DNA of 64,000 nt, taken from Chlorokybus atmophyticus. Taxonomy: Eukaryota; Streptophyta; Chlorokybophyceae; Chlorokybales; Chlorokybaceae. Within the stretch, counting starts at the first letter, position 1, and every line of letters begins with the position of its first letter. The DNA is taken from positions 743,082 to 807,081 of the forward strand of contig RHPI01000638.1 of assembly GCA_009103225.1 (NCBI GenBank), read 5' to 3'. The notes beneath the pieces were generated by a model, which did not search any database, had not been told where the DNA came from, and saw nothing but the letters and a program-made list of their open reading frames with translations. Position numbers and translations under genes: made by a program. Below, piece by piece: positions 33,651-44,900 of the stretch.

Positions 33651-34659
33651 ACTCGCACGCTGCAGTGCTGCATGTGGTTGAAGAGCTACCCTGCTGCATA
33701 CCGGCAGTAGGCACAGCCACTTCTCGCCTCCCTCAGTGTCACACAGACTGCACCGAAAGAGCAAGCAGTGTGTTTCAGCTACAGGCTGCAGTTACATACA
33801 ACATCCCAGCTGAAAATCGGTCGTTTAGAAGCGGTGCAACAACACTTAAGTAAATAACACGAATGTATGGTAAGCAAACCTAAGTTTGTGACAGCACACA
33901 TAACGTTTTACAAACTTTTATGCAGTGTCCCGCAAGGTCAGCTACAAGGCTGGCATGGCATACTAACAACACAGCGCGTCAAGTAGCAGCTAGAAGAGCG
34001 CCGTCACACCTTTGTGTCGCCATTCGTTGCAGAGAACAAATGGCTCGCAAAGTCCAAAATGCCCTTTAGGCCGTAAGCCTAGCTGGACAAAGTACCTCAC
34101 TGCCGCTAGCACAACTTCTCAAGGAAAGCAGCACATAAACGTCGTGACCTTCGACACCAGCACTACCTTTTTTGCTGGTGTTGCGTGCATATAGCTGAAG
34201 TATTGCAACCAGCATGCGACGCCAACGAGATGCAGAGCAAACACAGCACAGCAACTTCGATTGAACTTGACATGCATGCGCCACCCACATGCAACCCTGA
34301 CTTGACTCATGCACCGACATGTCAACGCATACCAGGGTACAGTGTAGTAGGTGGTTGAAGCTGTTCCATGCAACAACCAGAACAAGCCAACAACACGCGG
34401 ACGGAGATGAATCGAGCGTGAATCAGTCTGCAAGGGTGCCTTGCCAGAGTCTGGCTTGCGATAGCAGCAAAACGAGGGCGCTGTGCCAAAGGTCAAGTGC
34501 AATCTTGGCAGATACCTGAACTTGGCACATGCATGCAATGCCGAACAATCACTGCAACAAAAACGCTGTTTCAAACATAACAAGGCACATGGCCGCCCAG
34601 AACAGCACTGATCAGAGCCGCTGATCAACCAACTGCTACCAGGCAAACACACTAGATCA
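33651..34659. other. No gene recognised (upstream of the PEP-mutase-like gene)
   Basis: First exon(s) and promoter of the minus-strand PEP-mutase-like gene are expected here, but no transit-peptide exon could be assigned with confidence. A minus-strand frame at ~34119-34860 spans the N and is not believable as a gene. Confidence 0.4.
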
Positions 34660-34766
34660 CCACTAATGGGGGGGGGGGGGNCAAGGGTAGGCAAGCAGGC
34701 AGGCAGGCAGGCAGGGGGCACCACCTGCGCAACAAAGGTGTAGGGCGCAGAAGCCATCTGCAGCCG

Positions 34767-34797
<31 letters not shown>

Positions 34798-35331
34798 ACG
34801 GCCTGGGCCCTCCGCCAGAGCCGCAGCTGCCTTGCATGCAGCTGCCACAACGGCTGCAACGCTTGTCACGCTGCGGAGGACTCTTCCACCCATGCTGCGC
34901 CACTGCGCGCGCAACATGGTGGCGGTGGCGGTGCCAGAGGCGCGGTAGGGCAGGGCAGTAGGGCGCCCGGCGGCGCCCGCTGGGCTTGCTCGCAGTGCAG
35001 GTGCAGGTGGTACATAACATCCATGCTGTACACTATGTGTACAGCATGGATGTTATGCTGTTGTACAAAAGGGGTATGTTGGGATGATAGCATGCATGGT
35101 GTGCTGGCAGTAACAGTGACATTCACCAAAAACACTCATCACATAGGTCACCATCAGGCTAGTATTTATATAAGCCTACTCTTTGCACAACCCCTATCAG
35201 CCTGCCCCGTCAGTCGTGCGAGCATGCATGAAGTAATCATTTGCCCACATGGGCCATGTATTGCTGCATTGCTTGTGATAGTTACGGCGGTATATAGTGT
35301 GATAGCGTGGTAGCGTTCAGTTGCGAGGGGN
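34660..35331. other. Assembly-join segment flanked by single Ns
   Basis: A run of 14 G ends at an N (34681), followed by GGCA repeats. (CCCGAC)n units lie at ~34769-34799, then a perfect hairpin (35013-35057). A second single N at 35331 closes the segment. The segment has no convincing gene. G runs plus isolated Ns suggest joined contigs or collapsed low-complexity sequence. Confidence 0.6.
35013..35057. repeat. Perfect 21-bp hairpin, 3-base loop
   Basis: Arms 35013-35033 and 35037-35057 are exact inverted complements around TAT. It lies in the assembly-join segment and outside any recognised gene. Confidence 0.9.
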
Positions 35332-35614
35332 AAGGATGAGAATGAAGAGGTCCTCCACGAACCTACACACTGGATGGTGCGTTTGCGAATGCCAGCTCGC
35401 GTTGAGTCCAGCTGTGGAAGCAGCGCATCTCGCAACCGTTCGTGTTCAGGTATGAGCAGCGGACCGAAGCGCTGTAACTCTTCTTGTAGTATGTCCAAAC
35501 ATTCGCTTCGCACTTCTGGACTGACATCCTGTCGCCAAGCTCGTCAGTATGTCATACGCAAAAGGCAGGCAGACATTCTTCAAGAGAAGCAATACTCGCA
35601 GGCACAAGCAAAAG
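35332..35614 (-). pseudogene. Exact 283-bp duplicate of a CAND1 exon region
   Basis: These 283 bases match 46650-46932 base for base with no indel by eye. The segment carries the CAND1 exon with [19 protein letters not shown] and [12 protein letters not shown] plus flanking intron on the minus strand. It starts right after the N at 35331 and ends in a G run, after which the sequences diverge. Lack of divergence suggests an assembly duplicate or a very recent copy. It cannot encode a functional protein alone. Confidence 0.9.
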
Positions 35615-37072
35615 GGGGGGGCTCTCATTGCGGTGAAAGTGCCTACAAATGCAAGTACCATATCTTACGTGCTTACTTGACTCTGACCCAGAGTCAAGTT
35701 TTATGCCGATTATGCGTGGAGAGATGTAGGGACGTCGATTGGACCTGATGGCTTCGCAGCCTAGCCACGATCGACATCTACTACTTAACAGTACTATCTG
35801 ACAGTACTTACCATAAGCAGCGCTCAGCCGGGAGGAAGAGCACGTGCAGCTGAGTTGGCTTAGTGTTGCAAATGTGCTGATCATACGTCATCAGATAAGT
35901 TTGTCGCTTTGGTGGCAAAGTCGTTTATCGCCCTTCTTTCCACGAGCTCATTACCAATTGCGCATGCAATGTGATCCAGCACAAGGGGTTGAATACAACC
36001 ACATATCCGGAGTTATGTCCATGTACGGGCAGGAGATTGCTTATGCACGTCAACGCGCTCAAAGCGTAAATCTGTTTGAGAAAGGGTCCACAGCCGTGTG
36101 TGTGGTTCCAATTTAACCATCATCGCAAATTGCTCGCATGTCCGATGTGGCAGTGCTGTTGACACAAGGGCTACGCAGTGATATGCTGTGGCGTAAATAG
36201 TCAGATGACAGCATGTATTGTTGACTTGCGTTGTTGAGGTTGGCGTTATGGCTTTGCTAGCCTTTCAATACACGATATATCAGTTACCTTACAGGTAGAT
36301 GTTGACAAAATGTGACAAATGACACCAACAATTTGCGAGTTTCTTGCAGAATTGGGTACATCGTGCTCCATGTTGTTACACTCAATTGCATAGCAATAGG
36401 TGAGGCAACTACAAATACTGCGCAAGACAGTGTACAAGACTTTTACTCACATGCGTATTGTCCATGCATGTGCATCAGCACTTGCACACCCCATATCCCA
36501 ATCTACCAAACATAATGTACACCTCAAGCAAGGCACGATCAAGGCGGCGGCACCACTCAACCTAGCATGTGCCTGAGCTAAGTGCGTGAGGGAGGCGGGT
36601 GGGGTTAAGGAGCACAGCAGCAGCAGCAGCAGCAGCACTAAACCGACCTGTAGGCACAAGGACATACATGTGCCCAAGGACCACAGAGCCAGCATCATTA
36701 TAATGGGTGCCGCCATCCTCCACACCAACCTGTGTCACAACTGGCCCGGCAAATAAAGCTTGGTAATGACAAGCAGCAATCCAAAATTAGCTATCCTAAC
36801 ACCAAAAGGTCATATGCAATGCGCGTGATCCATTACTTACAATAACCGTCAGTGTCCTGCTGATGCTACCTACTCGAGCCGGTACGGCAGCCAGTGGGTC
36901 CATGCAACCTACAAAGCCTGCGTCTCTCCTCCAAACCACTATGAGGGCAAACAGTCGTACTAGCTGTGTGGCAGCGAGCAAGGCATAATTACAAGTTGTT
37001 AGCCGCTGAGTCACGAGCAGACAACATGCGTGAATTGACCCCGATGTGAACTTGGTGTCCCTCTTGATACCT
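35615..37072. other. No gene recognised; (CAG)n run and one orphan open segment
   Basis: A (CAG)n run lies near 36614-36635. On the minus strand ~36645-36735 is an open segment bounded by AG and GT (GVEDGGTHYNDAGSVVLG) that looks exon-like but has no partners I could find. The part next to 37072 should be the 3' UTR of the ATP/ADP translocase. Confidence 0.4.
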
Positions 37073-40000
37073 CTACGCCGTTGAGGGCATCGGCATTTTT
37101 GACGGGGGCGTGGTGCCCACATCATTGTCACCGCTGACTGCAGCGGCCGCCTCCGCAGCTGTGGCCGTGGCTGGAATGTCATCTTCAACGGGCACATAAC
37201 GGCCCTCAATGAAGCCCGTCTTGGGATTCAACTGGCTGACAAAGCGGTACGACACCTCCTTGGGCTTCTTGTCAAGAGCCTTGAACGTGAAGCGCTTGCC
37301 CTCCTCGTACTTAACCTTCAGGTCCTTCTCCACGAGGGGCTTGAACTGGCTGTCCAGGGATGCCGCGGCCCTTATCCACAGCGTGACAATGCCCAGCAAG
37401 ATCACACCAAGGTAGGGTGTTGAATTGGCCAGCGAGCCAAAGCCAACAATCAAGAACTGCTGGATTAGAGCACCTCCTGACTTGCCCAAGGGATTGCACA
37501 CGACATCAATGGCAGCCTTGCCCTTGACCTGCAGGCATCAACCACACATCAGGCATGCGTGGCTGATGACGGAAATGTTGAAGGGCGAAAAGACCTAAAC
37601 ATGATCCTACAACTGTGGCAGCACGACAATATAATACCCCGCTAGTGCAATCAAGTAGCCTCAACTAAACATGCCAGCTCTACACAGTTCTTCTCAACTT
37701 ACCTTGGTTTCGTCATCCAGGGGGATGTAAGCCATCTCCTTGCATGGGTCAAACAGCGAGTACTTGGCACTCTTTGAGAAAATGTTCTGTAGGGCACCAA
37801 CATACACAGCCGCCAGCAACGGGGTCAACCCAAAAGTCGCCAGGAACGGCGCCAGCGGCTGGCCGCCCAGGACCAACGCAAAGAAAATGACACCGGTGAC
37901 CAACAGGACGGCTGGTGTGATGGTGGCGGCCACACCCCAGCCATACTTGCGGAAGATCACACGCGACAGAAGCATCATAGCGAACGTCACAACGCCAGTG
38001 GCGGATGAGAAGTTGCCCATGAATGCAGAGTAGTCATTGGGGTTGGGATACTGTGAAAATGACAGTGTTAAAACAAGGGTGTACATCGTAAAAGCCATAA
38101 ATAGCAACCAAGACTGAGACACACTCAGTGGATAACCAGGTTTTGCACAAAACCAAAAAGCTAAGCACAGTGCACAGCATGACTTGAAAACAAATGTATA
38201 TGATTCACACTCTGCATCATAGCTGCAAGTCATGCATGCCATGCAAATTGAAGCAATCACTGGTCTTGCATGCTGACCTGTGCCTTGATCTTGCCCTTCC
38301 AGGTGACCTCCACAAGGTTGATGGAAATACCGTAGCAGACGACAAGGGTTGCCAAGTCTAGAATGTAGCGCGACTTGGACAAGAACTTCAGACTCTCACC
38401 CACGCTCATCTTCATCTTCTCCTTCTTCTTCTGCTCAGACACCAGTTATCAGTGCGAAATCGCAGCGCGCAAGTCACAACACTCTTGTGCTTCCAGCGAT
38501 ACAAAAAGTTTCATAGCGGCAAACAATGATGTACCTTGCCACCACGGACTTCAGTTGGTGGGAAAATGTTGGGGTTAGGAAGAACAAATCGGTTCATGGC
38601 CCAGTAGATACCGGTGATAATGAAGCCTCCAATGACAACCAGGCCCATCATTCCACGCAGCGACATGCCCCAGCCGTCAACTCCAGGTGGCAAATCAGCG
38701 CGCATCTGCACACACCGTCAACGAACTGAAGCATGGAACAGTCTTGGCACACCCACCGCTACCATGCCATGTCAAGATATCGCAGAAAGCAGCAATATTG
38801 CTGCGGTACCTGGCTGAACCAATGTACAGTGCGGCCAGAAACGATGAGTGCAACATTGGCACCCAATCCAAAAAGTGGGTAGAATTGCTTAGCCTCGTCA
38901 ACAGTGGTGATCTGCAAAGACACGAACAACACGCCTTGGTGGCTACCTCAAGCAAACAGTAGACTACATTGGGAAAAAATTATGAGCACACACCTGATTG
39001 GCAAAACCCCAGAACAGAAGTGACACCACCACACTGCCCCAAAGTTCAGCCATCACATAGAAAAGGCAGAACGTCCAGTTGCGCAGGATGGATATGGGGC
39101 CTGCAAAGCGAGGACCAGCACTTGCAAGTAGCCGCTCTGCAAGTGCTGTTGGATGCAGCTGCTCGCGCAGAGGGTACATGATAAAAGCGAAGGCTCCAAA
39201 GAAGGCGACAAATGGAAGAATGCATGCGTAAAATAGCATCTCTGTCGACAGAACATTTGCCAATTTTGCGTACAACACCATGAAGCCAATAGCCATCTGC
39301 AAAACAGTACAAAGTAGACTGTTGACAAATTTTCAAGCATAGTGTGTTACCTCTGATAATGCCGAGCACAATGCCCCATATTGCCAACTATGTGCATGCA
39401 TGCACAAGTTGCTGTGTTGCTTGCGCACTAGTGGCAGCAAGAACTACGGGGACAGGACCAACGTTGCACCTACCGGCAGATTCACCCAAGTCTTCAAGAA
39501 AGGAATCGTCTCTGCGCCAGATCCAGGAGCAGTCACCACCAGCACATCCTTGGTGTCTCGAAGGATCGTGTAGTTGAACAGAATACAGAAGAACATGAGG
39601 CCAAGGGGCACAATCTTAAACCATGTCTTTGCCTCAATTCCAAGGTACTGCACACCAACACAAGAGCAAAATGATCATTCACATTGTTACCTTCGCCATG
39701 TGACACTGCAAGCATGCTAACAGACTGTATCTCTTGCAATCTATCGCATACTCCGACACATGAACGCTCTTGGTACAAAGATTCTGCAGTAACGAGGACT
39801 ACACCACATAAGCGCAGTGCGCATGCAACTGTTCAGGGCAATTTCACGGGTGCAGCTTCTTGCGGCCAAACGACCGTCACAACACTGACACTTGCAGTAT
39901 AAGACTGAAAAGAGTGATACAGATGCCTAAAGCAATCAAATTTTCATGACTGTGCAGAGTTGACAGAGCATTAGCATGCAAGGTACAGGGCACCGAGACA

Positions 40001-40464
40001 CATGCTACGAGTGCATGCAACCAGAAGGATGTGCCGTGCGTGTATGTTTTGCCCAGTGCATGGGCCCATGCGAGTGTTGCGAGTGCTGAGTAGCAACAAC
40101 TGCCACTGTCACCCACCTTATTGTTGCCCCAGGACGCAGGTTTTGAAGAGCCAGATGAAGAAACTGCGACATCGGCTGCCTGCGCACGCACAGAAAACCC
40201 CCTCCGCCTCACAGCACGCAAAGACAAGCTGCCCGCTGCAGAGCTTCCGAAGCGACCAAGGTCGAAGCGGCTAACGCTGCCGGCGACACCAGCACCGCTG
40301 TTGCTGCTGCTGAGCCGGAGACCCTCAATGCCACGTGGAACGAGAGCGGCCGACGGCGCCTCTCTCCTAGGCGCTGAGCTGACAGCCGCCGCCTTGTGAG
40401 AAGCTTGCCGAAGATGTGCTCTGCTGCCCCCGAGCAGCGCCGCACTCGACGCCACCGCCGCCAT
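37073..40464 (-). CDS. AATP1: Plastidic ATP/ADP translocase (NTT/AATP family), 8 exons
   Basis: It exchanges cytosolic ATP for stromal ADP across the plastid inner envelope. The ATG at 40464 has an ACCATGG context; no in-frame ATG lies just upstream. Exon 1 (40464-40117) is a Ser/Ala/Arg-rich transit peptide. Exon 2 (39647-39474) begins the TLC domain: LMFFCILFNYTILRDTKDVL. Exon 3 (39296-38994) includes FVAFFGAFAFIMYPL and MAELWGSVVVSLLFWGFANQ. Later exons carry FYPLFGLGANVALIVSGRTV (~38900), PPGVDGWGMSLRGMMGLVVI, LATLVVCYGISINLVEVTWK, YGWGVAATITPAVLLVTGV, SAKYSLFDPCKEMAYIPLD and GKSGGALIQQFLIVGFGSLA. The last exon continues past the final membrane helix into a ~90-residue hydrophilic tail rich in Lys/Glu then Ala (stop at 37073-37075), longer than in typical plant NTTs. 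All exon borders seen keep frame. Confidence 0.93.
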
Positions 40465-41986
40465 GGTGGCAGCAACAAGACACCCCCCCACCTCCCCCAG
40501 GCGGCACCGCCGCCACCACCACCGCCCCCTACACCGCCGCCGCCGGCACCAACAACCAGGCCAACCCCTGCTGCAGAGCCGTCAGCGGCAAGCCCTGCTG
40601 CGAGGCAGAATCGCGGTCAGACTTACCACTGGACGCGAGCAGCGACGGATTGACTTTTCTTTGCAAACTACGCAGCTGCTGATATTCCTTTACAGGGCTG
40701 ATATCAAGGGCGGTCACGGTTTACACGCTGTAAACCCCGACCCCGACCTAACAACCAGTACTGGCGCGCATCGCGCGCTGGAAAATGGGGAAAAGCTTGC
40801 AAGGCATGGATATCGACGGTGAGAGATTCGTGTTTACGTCCTTTGCTGCCAGGGTGTAAGCGGGGTCTTAGCGGGGGACCTAGTGCGAGACGCCTGCAGG
40901 CGGCTGGAGTGCTAAGATCGGCTGTATCAAGCCGGCGGTCTGTAAGACCCGCGCGTGTATAAGCCTGCCACATAGGCGTCGTCATCTCTAGCGGAAGATC
41001 CAACCTCGAAAACGGAGCGCGGAATCCGGGTATTTGTCTGCTGGATTCCTCGGCGGGCAGCAGTAGAACGCCAAAAGCGACTTCTCGAGGCTCAACGGAC
41101 GGATTTAGGAGGAAAAATCTGCATGTTAGCGCTTGAGCATTCAACCTGGTTTGGAATCCGATCCGCCGCCATCGGCAGCCCGCGCTTTGGCTCAATCAAA
41201 CCATGACAAGCCATTTGTTGCCAGATTTGTTGAGTTCCAGCAAGTCATCAATAGGCCTAAATGTTGGCAGCAAAGGGCAAAAGTGGGGCTCAGACACAGC
41301 ACACCCTATCACAACCACTACTGACCACAGCATTTCCATGCCTGAGTTAGAAACCCGCTGTTGCTAATGTTGTTGATGTGTGCACTTGCCAAGAACTTGA
41401 GATGTTATGAGCAGCAATCAACATACATTTTGTATGTGCTTGGTCATCGGTATCTATGATGTGCTAAGTCTGCTTATACTTCGCGCCCCTCTATTTCACC
41501 CAGACATTTACATAGACAGTTTTTACTAGCGATGTGTGACAGCCCCAACCCATTAACCCACATGCGCACATAGGTATGGCAAGGGAACAAGCAAAAGGAC
41601 AACCCATGCACACAAGTTCGTGGTGTTAGCAGCAACAGCTGCAACTCATTGCAGATGATTGCCGCAGTGAAATTCGCATCCAATAGCACCCTTTGACTAC
41701 CACAACTGGCGGCCGCACATGTGCGCACAAGTTATGGCCAACAGCATCGCGCATGCAGTGGGGACATCGTCTGGCACAATGTGCTAGCTTGTGGTAGTTG
41801 TCACTCAGCATATGACACGCATCAACCCCAACCTTGACAACATTACTTGACACAAGGTTACCACTTCCCATCCAGTTGAATGGCCCAATCATCACCAGCA
41901 CCAACCACCTGTTGGCAGCCAAAACTCTACATTGTACACGTCACAACTAAGCCGCACATGCAAACAGCTCAGGCTCACAACTTGCT
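40465..41986. other. Upstream region of the translocase; unassigned open frame
   Basis: 40465-40660 is Pro/Ala-coding GC-rich DNA (CCGCC units), likely promoter and leader of the minus-strand translocase. From ~40704 to 41195 a 163-codon minus-strand frame is open but matches no family known to me, and its composition (CGG/GGATTC, few CA runs) differs from the neighbours. 41200-41986 shows nothing recognisable and should contain the CAND1 3' UTR. Confidence 0.4.
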
Positions 41987-44900
41987 CTAGGCATCCAAGC
42001 TAGTTGCCATGCTGTTGTTCTCTGCGCGGATGGCGCTGAACTTCGCGGCAAGAGGTCCCTTCTTCAAAGTGGCCACAAAGTTTTTGAAACGCACACAGTT
42101 CTCCACGCCTCTGCAGAGCAAGCAGGAATGAGTTGGGTGCTCCAATGTCCCAGGTAAAAGGCCCAACCAGAGTATGTATGTGACCCAAGTGTCCGAACCG
42201 CTCTGCGCGTCCATGCATAACTAGGCATAACTCTGCTAGCATAGCGCTTCAGGTGCAACAGGGAAGTAACTTGGGTATTTACACCACACAAACTCACCTG
42301 ATCTGACACAGAGCGTCCACAGCTCGTAGTGCGCTGCGAAGCATGTCTTCATTGCGGTCCACCTCCTGCTTTACAGCGTCGGCTTTGGTCTTGGTGTTCA
42401 AAGTTTTGTCCAAAGGCTCCACAATGTCATCAAGCACTGCATGACAGATTGTGTACAGTCAGCTTCCACATTGAGTCAGCGAACAACGACACACTGGCCA
42501 TTGGCGAGGCGCAATTGATCTCACCAGCGAGCACGGCAGGTCCAGCAATGACAGCCAACTTTGACAAGACAAGATGGCATGGCATCTTCACATCGTAATG
42601 ATCTGCATCAGACATACAGACCGCTTGTCAGTATTTGACAAAGGCTCTCATCAACGCATGACTGTGACAAGGCGGCATCACCAACCTGACAGCCCAGACA
42701 ATAGATGTGAGATGAATTCGCTGGTGTCTATTCGATCGGGGCAGGCGTCCAGCAGCGTGTCCATGCACTCAAATGCAGCCTTCCGCAGCTCCAAGCCATC
42801 ATCCACTGTGTGCTTGAACGGGCCGAGGTCTACAACGCGAATCAAGTCTTTCCTGATGGCGGTCTGCTCATACAGAAGGGGCAAGAGCTCAGGCAGCAGG
42901 TCGACCACCAGGCCGGCTTTGCTGTGCGCTGCACTGCTCAATGTTTGGACAGCGGCCTTTCGCACATGCCGATCATCATCCTGCATAAAGGCAAGCAGAT
43001 TAGCAACCTGTACCTGAGAACAGTATAGCATGTAGTCATGCCCCTACTACTTTAAGTTGACACATTGCATGGGAAGATGATTACCTTCATCAAACACAAT
43101 GAACCCTGCAGCATAGGCTGCACCATCCGATCCAGCTGTGGTTTGTCCACAATAGTGTACTTCAAAGCTGTTACCACAGCCGCTCGCGTGAATGCGGAAG
43201 TGCTACTTGTTCCCTGCATGACAAGCGCCAGTAGTAAGTATGTGTCAGTTGTGGGATGAGCGCCGCTCAGGCGCAAGCGGCACTTTACAGCATCAGAGGC
43301 ATTGAGATCTACCTGTTTCAGGGCTGGGAGAACCGTTTCTGGTGCAATCACAGCGAGCTTGCCCAGGCACTCAGCCACCACATTCCGGATGCCTTCCTCC
43401 TCACTCTCACAATGCTTGAACAGCAAGCCCAGTATTTGCTGCACCTCTTGTGATGACAGCTGAGACGCCGCAGTATGGCTGGCCTGTCTTGAAATGACCT
43501 GCAAGGCACAAAGTAATCTGCAACACATGCTACCAGCACTGTCACAACAAGGATTATAGGACAGAAACACACCTCCTTCAAGGAATGCAGCAGTAAGTAC
43601 TGCAGCTTTGGTTCCGCCTCTATCTTGTTCAAAATGAACGGCAGGTACTTCGGCAAGTTGCCCGATGCAATGTTGCCTAATGCGTATGAAGCAGCGATCT
43701 TCACTTCCTCTGACTGTGCTTGCAGTGCGGAAACCAACATCTCAACAAGCGCATTTGCGTGCGCGCTAAGGTCTTGTCTGTGGCCAATCTCTCCAAGGCA
43801 AAGCAGTGACAAAAGCCGCTTCTGCAAAACCAAAGTCATCATTACGCATACACAGCAAAAGACTGACCAAGCCAGGAGTTGACCCGTGCCATACCGAATC
43901 TTCTGTTGACGCGTTTTGCAAGTTCCCCACCAACATGTCAGCCGTGGAGACACATTTGCTGTCTCCAGCCGCAAGGCACAGCACAGCAACGCACTGTGCA
44001 ACGGAATGGAAAGCCTGCCGATTGGTTGGACTGCTGGCTGCTGAGGCAGCTGCCCCGACTGGCCCAGCAGCAACAGTACCCGCAGCCAGCAAGGCATTCA
44101 ACAGGTCTTCATATGTAGCACTTGGCGTATTCGTGTACACCAGTGAAGCAAAGAATGCTTGCAACGACTGCAACCAGGCGGCACAAGCAAGATGTTGGAG
44201 GCCGTCACACAATGTTTGTAGGCAAGACGTGAAATTTACCTGCAATGCCTGGCCTTGCAAGAGAGCAGACTTCACAAGGGCCAAAGCCTGCGGCAACACC
44301 TTGTCCCGCAATGACTCTGCTGTGCTCGGTGTCCGGGCAAGCATTGTGCAGAACAGTTGCAGTGCGAGCGCAGCAAGCTGCAGGTCGCTGTCGTTGATTA
44401 AGGCGGACGCTTCTGTGATGATGGTGTCATAGGTAGCTGAGGGGATGATGTCGGCATAGCCCGTGACAAGGGCATCGAGCGTTGACAAAGAAGCTTGGCG
44501 AAGAGCACGGTTTGCCTAAAAAACATGGCAGCAGTCATCAATCTGGCCTTGCACACGCTATCCTCCTTTATCAACAATAGACTTCACTCTCACCTTGCGC
44601 AAAAATGATGTCAACTCTGTGATGGTAGGGTCAAGGACAGAAGACAGATCTATGTGCAGCGTAGATTCTGCAATCAGCTGGAATGCTTTGACGGTCGCTA
44701 GCCTGGTAATCTCATTGCGAAGGCGATCAAGCAGCAGAGGCAAGCATAGAGAGAGTTGATCACCCAGCTTGTCGCCTAACAACGCAAGAACCAGTCCCAT
44801 GCCACCGATTGCGCACTCTTTCACTTCCTGTTGACAAAAAGTGGTACCATTAGGACCAACATGGACTGGCAAGTTTGCTCAGCACCAGGCATGCATACAC

